In this document: positions 58,863 to 64,000 of the stretch, in pieces | Numbering within the stretch: position 1 is the stretch's first letter | Layout of the letters: each line of letters begins with the position of its first letter | NCBI GenBank assembly: GCA_959347315.1 | Contig: OY365806.1 | Span: forward strand, 24,783,855 to 24,847,854 | Source of the DNA: Bimastos eiseni | Taxonomy: Eukaryota; Annelida; Clitellata; Crassiclitellata; Lumbricidae | Direction of reading: 5' to 3' | DNA: 64,000 bases | Notes under the pieces: generated by a model | Told to the model about the DNA's origin: nothing | The model's database searches: none | Seen by the model: the letters and a program-made list of their open reading frames with translations, nothing else | Made by a program: the position numbers and the translations under genes

Positions 58863-58863
58863 T
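58831..58863 (+). repeat. (CAG)n microsatellite
   Basis: About eleven CAG units in a row. Confidence 0.95.
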
Positions 58864-58939
58864 GGGGCGCCCTCTGGCGGGCAACGACGCCGCAGCTCAA
58901 TCAGCTGATGATTGACAGGCAGTGGCATCGGCAACCGCA

Positions 58940-59020
58940 AGAAGGGAGAGAGAAAGAGAGACAGACAGACAGAAAGACAGACAGGCAGGCAGGCAGACAG
59001 ACAGACACAGACACAGAGAA
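58940..59020 (+). repeat. GACA/GGCA microsatellite
   Basis: GACA units with GGCA and CACA variants, about 75 bp. Confidence 0.9.
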
Positions 59021-61379
59021 TAAAGGCAGACACGTATGAAGCGCACGGGGAGGTAGAGAAAGACATGGATGGACTCTACGAAGGCAGGCAGGAAGACAGC
59101 AAGAGCGAAGGCAGAGTGATGGATGTAGGCAGGTAGGGACTGAGAGAGGGCGTCTACCATAGAGGCAACGAACGTCGAGTGTTTTGACTGCCATCGGTGG
59201 AGGAGGAGATCAATGCATTCGGCTGATTAACTTGCGGCGCCAAGTGCAACCAATCGACTTTCTAAATATAGATTTCTACCCAGAGTTCTCTTTCACCAGT
59301 TGCACTCCCCTGCCCTTCCCTTCTCTCACGCTCTTTCTGTCCGTCTTTCCTGCCTTTTGTCTGTCCTTCCGTCTGTTGCCACTGAGAGTGGTACGTAATG
59401 CAAGAGTTGCAATTCTCGGAGTGGCTTTTCCATGGCATCGTCGCTGGTGAACGACGGAACAGACACCATATGTGGCACTCAAACACCTTTCATTATCAGA
59501 CCGTGAATTAGACATGAGATTAGTTCTACTATTGTTCCGCTCCGTCAATGGATCATTTACGAAGGAGAAAACAACAGAGTGTCTGGTTCTAATCAAACAG
59601 CGATCCGTCCAGAAGAGTCTTAGGCCGACCGACCACAGCGTGTCATGCCAATGACAGATCAGTGAGATTATTCACTAAGCTATTATTCACTAACTAAGGT
59701 CAATGCCGCCTCGCTCAGCATCAGGTCAATTTGTACAATGTTAGTTTAGACGAGGGTTAGTTATTTGAAGTGTAGCTACTTGAGTCTGGGAGAGTCGTGT
59801 GTTTCGGTGATGCTGAGGTACGCGTTGGCACTGGCAGGCAATGCCTTGTGCTCGGGGTGATGTATTGTAGGGTCAGGCCCACCGAAAGGGGCGGCCATAT
59901 GTATGGTATATTCGATTATTCATTTTTACGCTGGCATTCATAACGTAGCAAGTTACAAATTCTGCCGGAGGGATTAGGGGTGAGTTAGTGAGTTATTGCT
60001 TGCTTTATCCTTGATTTAATCCCCCAAAGGCTAGCAAATATTTGTATAGGGTCCTAGGCCTACGCTACACGCGGAATAATGTTTCCGTCATCTTTGTTTG
60101 GGAAAGCAAATGCGTGAGATCTTAAGCGCAGATTGTGCTGAGTAGGGCCAAATGCAAATATGTAATGTAACAAGTTACACGTACCTTTCAAATGCAAGAA
60201 TTGCAACATATTCACCACTCACATTTTTAGACCTATAACGGAATCCACTGGCTGTGAGACTAAGGTCAACTGCACGAGCGATGCAGCTGTAGGCTATAAT
60301 TGAGTAGATATCGATCTACAACACTTGATCAGATCAGGGAGTATTTCTCTCAGAAGAAAAATGTGATAATAGAAGCAAAACACCTAATAGTAAATTAAAA
60401 GATCTTCACATTAGAAAAAGAGCAAAGGACGGCTAAAACAGCTGTTGAATTAGAAGCTTCCTCAAAGGCAAACCCTGAAATAGGCTACGTCACGAATTGG
60501 CGCTACACAGAATGATGTACTACAAGTGTTTTACTAATTGCTGGGTATAAATTGAAATATGTTATACGTGTATATATGATATATTAAGATATACATTTTG
60601 ATTACTACCCATCTGATACGATGGTACGATTACGTCGATTTTGCCTTCACGTGATGGTAGCGGATCGACTCTAATAGAAATTAAAACATCCAAAACAAAA
60701 CATTTTCACTTAAAAACGAAAGCACATTTGTTATTGATCAAAGGAAACTTCGATTAGGAGGAGGCAGTGAGTCTGATCGAGTGAGACCCTTTTCATGACT
60801 TGCAAAACTAGTCAGAAGCAGAAAAATCGATCGAATGCAGTACTATTGTCAACAATTGATTGATCAGAAGTAGATATGAAAAGAGGGACGCTGTAGATAT
60901 TATGTGAAGCATTTTAATGGACGCATCCAGGCACAGAGAAAAAACGAGTACAGAGCGAAAGTCGAAAGCGAGATGTAGGCCCTAGGTACTTAGCAACTGT
61001 CAGCCAAATGCGAGTATTCCAGTAATAACAATTGCACCCCGATCTTTCAGCAATATTCTCAGAAAGAGTAAACATTCCTAAGAGAAACAAATTGTAGCTC
61101 CCAGTCTGAAGCTGCTCTTTAAGAAATATTTACGTGACTAAATGGATTGTATCCAATGTTCTTTTATGCCTACTTAATTCGATCTCAGGCTATATGTACA
61201 CACGCAACCAAGGGCCCACATAGACAGACACACACAAACACGTTTCACAGACACGCATACACGATGGTCCAGTATTATAATCATGTGAGGCCTTCATAAT
61301 ATTCATATTCTTAAGCGCGTTATACATGCAGTCAATGGTTGACGATTGTTTTGTTCCTGCAACCATCATTCTGTAACAA
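59021..61379. other. Non-coding stretch
   Basis: No recognised exon or element. One TAGGCCTA at 60057. Confidence 0.4.
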
Positions 61380-61380
61380 A

Positions 61381-62208
61381 ATGTCGATGAGTTTTCAACG
61401 GAACCACGAGTAGGAACCGCAATCTCGTTCGTTCAATTGCATTGTATCTGGATACATTCTCTGGTACTTTCAAAGTGAACAATTGGAGGTTTCCAGCGGA
61501 GCGTGGATATCACTGGAGCATGAAGCGATCTGCCCATGCGTGCATCTGAAACCGGTGCTTCAATACTTCAGTGCATAGCAAATGCCCGTGCAACGGGCTG
61601 CATGGATTCTGCATCTCTCAGCTCCCTGGCATAATAACGATAGGCTGTCAGTCTGTCGTATACGATTGACGTGTGCTAGAGCTGCAATCCGATCAACTTA
61701 GACCAACGGTTTTCAAACCTCTTAGTACAGCGAGTCTCTTATAAGATTCGCAGGACCCTCGACTATAAATTTTATTGGGTTGATTCCTTCAAGGCATTTT
61801 TATTTTTCATCACCTTGCATTTCACTTCTTACCATTTCATTATCCATACTCCTCATGCATAGCAGCATGATGAGTCATTAATTTACAGAGAAATTTATAA
61901 TGTGATCTTTATAATTATTTTATTTAATGAAACGTAGTAGTAGGCCTGCAAGAATTATTTAGGCCTACAGATTAATTAAAGTCGCGATGGTGCAATAGTT
62001 AGGGTAATAATCACGATCACATAGGCCTAGATATTAACTGACAACTGTAATTTTAAATTTCAAATTCCTGAAAGTTCCAGTCGATCTCTGGCAAATTGTA
62101 AGGTTGAGAACCGCTGACTTAGACTGTATACTATATAGCTTTATTTCCGCTAAAGATGGCTCTACGAGTTCCTACTCGTGGTTCTGTTGAAAACTCATCG
62201 ACATAGAA
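61381..62208. mobile_element. Inverted-repeat element, ~0.8 kb
   Basis: ATGTCGATGAGTTTTCAACG at 61381-61400 continues GAACCACGAGTAGGAAC. The same ~37 bp returns inverted at 62171-62207 with one mismatch. The interior is non-coding. No clear target duplication was found, so it may be a non-autonomous DNA transposon or simply an inverted duplication. Confidence 0.5.
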
Positions 62209-63482
62209 CAGGTGCATTGCAACCTTTGTACCTTAAAAGCTCCAGAAATTTGATTTCGATGACCAAGACAGCACGCAGACGTTCGTTTTAAACTGTTTTG
62301 TTAGTTGGAAACGTTGAATAAAAATTAATTACATTCCAAAGGTCACGATAACTTTGCAGAAACCCTAGTATAAAGCAAACGTTATAAACATTACAAACTG
62401 TATCATTGAGGCCTACACAAGACTATACTTCGCGCTGCAATCGACTTATTTGCACCAATTTTTATTGATATTGACCGTGTTTGGCTTAAAATGAAAGCAG
62501 TAGAGTTTAGATATGACAACGTTTAAGATAAAATTAACTTACTTTAGCACGAAATTGCCCAAATTTCAGTTACGTTCTGGCAACATAATATTATCAATAA
62601 AAGTTCACTTGAACAATATAGGCGACTTGCTTGCACGTAGATCATAGACGTACGCTGTTTCCATACAGATCAACATGGAGAGCGCCTAAGTAGAACTAAA
62701 AGTACTTTCCAGTTTCATCTAACTATCGAGCTACGCTGTAGATTGACATGTTCCGGTGCCTTCGAGTAAACCACCAAACGGTGTGCATGCATAAATCACT
62801 TCCTATTGGCAGGTTACCATAGTCCATGAACCGATGCTGAAGCAACGAGCTGTATAGACAAACGATGGACCCACATTATTGGTCTTATTGATCGTGTTTG
62901 GTATTATATAATAATCGCCTAACTACATCGCCATTGGAATTTTGGTAACAAGAAAGACGAAAGCACGTTGTGAGCAACTTGTCTCAACACGGGTTATATA
63001 TATACTTCTATATATTAATATATATTAACATATAATATAGGTCTATACGAAATAGGCGACGATTAATCCGCTAAACCACTAAAGACTAGATCCCACCAAA
63101 CTATACTATTAGACTGCCTTTCTGTATCTTCGGACAGACCTTTGGATTTGACCTGATTTCGGATTGTTTTGGTGCGCCGTCGCCCTGTGCATTATTATGG
63201 CGGCGCTATAGAAGTGTTTTTAATCATAGTCACTATACAAGGGCGTGGCCAGGCATTAATTGCCCATAGAAGAAAAATAATGAAAATCTTTTCAGCGAAG
63301 ATTTATTTTGGGGGTTGAACCCATAAGCTCTCATAAATCTACCTTTGCTACTGTGCACTACATAGGCCTATCACTTCGCTACTCTGTGTCGCTTCGTGTT
63401 GTTTTAAACCGTAGTATATGCGCGATACATTCACAAGACAATGCATCATTACACAGTTATACTGCAGTAGGTCCCACGCCAT
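62209..63482. other. Non-coding stretch
   Basis: AT-rich with TA tracts at 62995-63040. Nothing recognised. Confidence 0.4.
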
Positions 63483-63766
63483 CAGGCTTCAAACCTGTTG
63501 ATTTTCGGTTTTTTGGTTTTATAATATATATATTTTTTAATTTACTAATATTACTATTATATTGCTAATTATGTGTTATTCAGTCGGAAATCAAGCTAAA
63601 TTAACTATACACACAAGTTGGAGCTCTTTTTCATGCTGTGTTTGATGCCTTTTATAACGAAACTGTTGTTACAAGATCCAAAGGAAAACTAAAAACCAAA
63701 AAAACAAATAAAACCAAAAAACCAAAAAACTTTTGATTTTTTAAATATTGTTTTTTTGCACCCTTG
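63483..63766 (-). mobile_element. hAT-type MITE, copy 2 (inverted relative to copy 1)
   Basis: The reverse complement starts CAAGGGTGCAAAAAAACA and carries the same core as 24533-24903 (GCATCAAACACAGCATGAAA, then AAGAGCTCCAACTTG and TTTAGCTTGATTTCCGAC) with only a few differences. The flanking 8-mers CACGCCAT and CATTCCAT agree at six of eight bases, a decayed target duplication. It is about 85 bp shorter than copy 1, mainly in the GGTTTT-type ends. Confidence 0.8.
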
Positions 63767-64000
63767 CATTCCATGCATCACACCATTACATTGTAACGCA
63801 GTGCAGATATCAGTTTTTGCAGATCATGTCGATATACATCGTACAGACAGTTATTAAAATCATTCAAGCCGACACCAGTTCTGAGATTAATAATTTTAGT
63901 CAAGGTGTTCGGTTTCGAAATATAAAGTAGGAATACTATATCAATGCAATCACGTGTTTTGCTGATTGTAGCCCTCTGCTTAGAATGGTCGGTGATTGGG

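Overview
This window is eukaryotic and comes from an animal. Genes are split by GT..AG introns, intergenic DNA is long and AT-rich, and there are many microsatellites, non-LTR retrotransposon fragments and short DNA transposons. The gene families (BTB-BACK adaptor, jacalin-type lectin, LDLa-containing neuropeptide precursor, T-tailed cholinesterase), together with extreme over-use of the palindrome TAGGCCTA, suggest a marine invertebrate. An echinoderm or another non-vertebrate deuterostome is my best guess (about 50%); nothing here proves the phylum.

Layout. 1-229 is the right end of a Harbinger/ISL2EU-like transposon. 2200-3129 (+) is a one-exon BTB-BACK protein. 3579-4702 (+) holds two exons of a jacalin-fold lectin whose 5' end was not found. 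4.7-11.6 kb is non-coding with simple repeats. 11.7-13.25 kb is a decayed CR1/L2-like retrotransposon, followed by a 27-bp minisatellite. 13.6-24.5 kb has no recognisable gene. 24955-31716 (+) is a complete four-exon gene that I assemble as a secreted neuropeptide precursor of the prohormone-4/ITG-like type. A hAT-type MITE sits just upstream of its start codon, and its introns hold a GATCCCC-rich inverted-repeat element and a 1.24-kb Harbinger-like element. 32.9-35.3 kb has minus-strand retrotransposon remnants. 38.2-40.4 kb is a fairly young 5'-truncated non-LTR element sitting inside a (CATA)n microsatellite. 41-50 kb is non-coding with simple repeats, a tRNA-derived SINE and minisatellites.

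50220-58292 (-) is a cholinesterase gene. Its large catalytic exon (56632-58292) and its second exon (54099-54301) join in phase to a separate exon 3.7 kb further on (50220-50365). That exon encodes a textbook tryptophan-rich amphiphilic T-peptide ending in a cysteine. A second phase-compatible terminal exon with its own AATAAA (53052-53209) raises the possibility of alternative C-termini, as in vertebrate ACHE.

58.3-64 kb is non-coding apart from a ~0.8-kb inverted-repeat element and a second hAT MITE copy in opposite orientation. The two most informative results are the assembled neuropeptide precursor and the T-tailed cholinesterase; neither is visible as a single ORF. All splice joins are deduced from phase, consensus and homology, with no transcript data.
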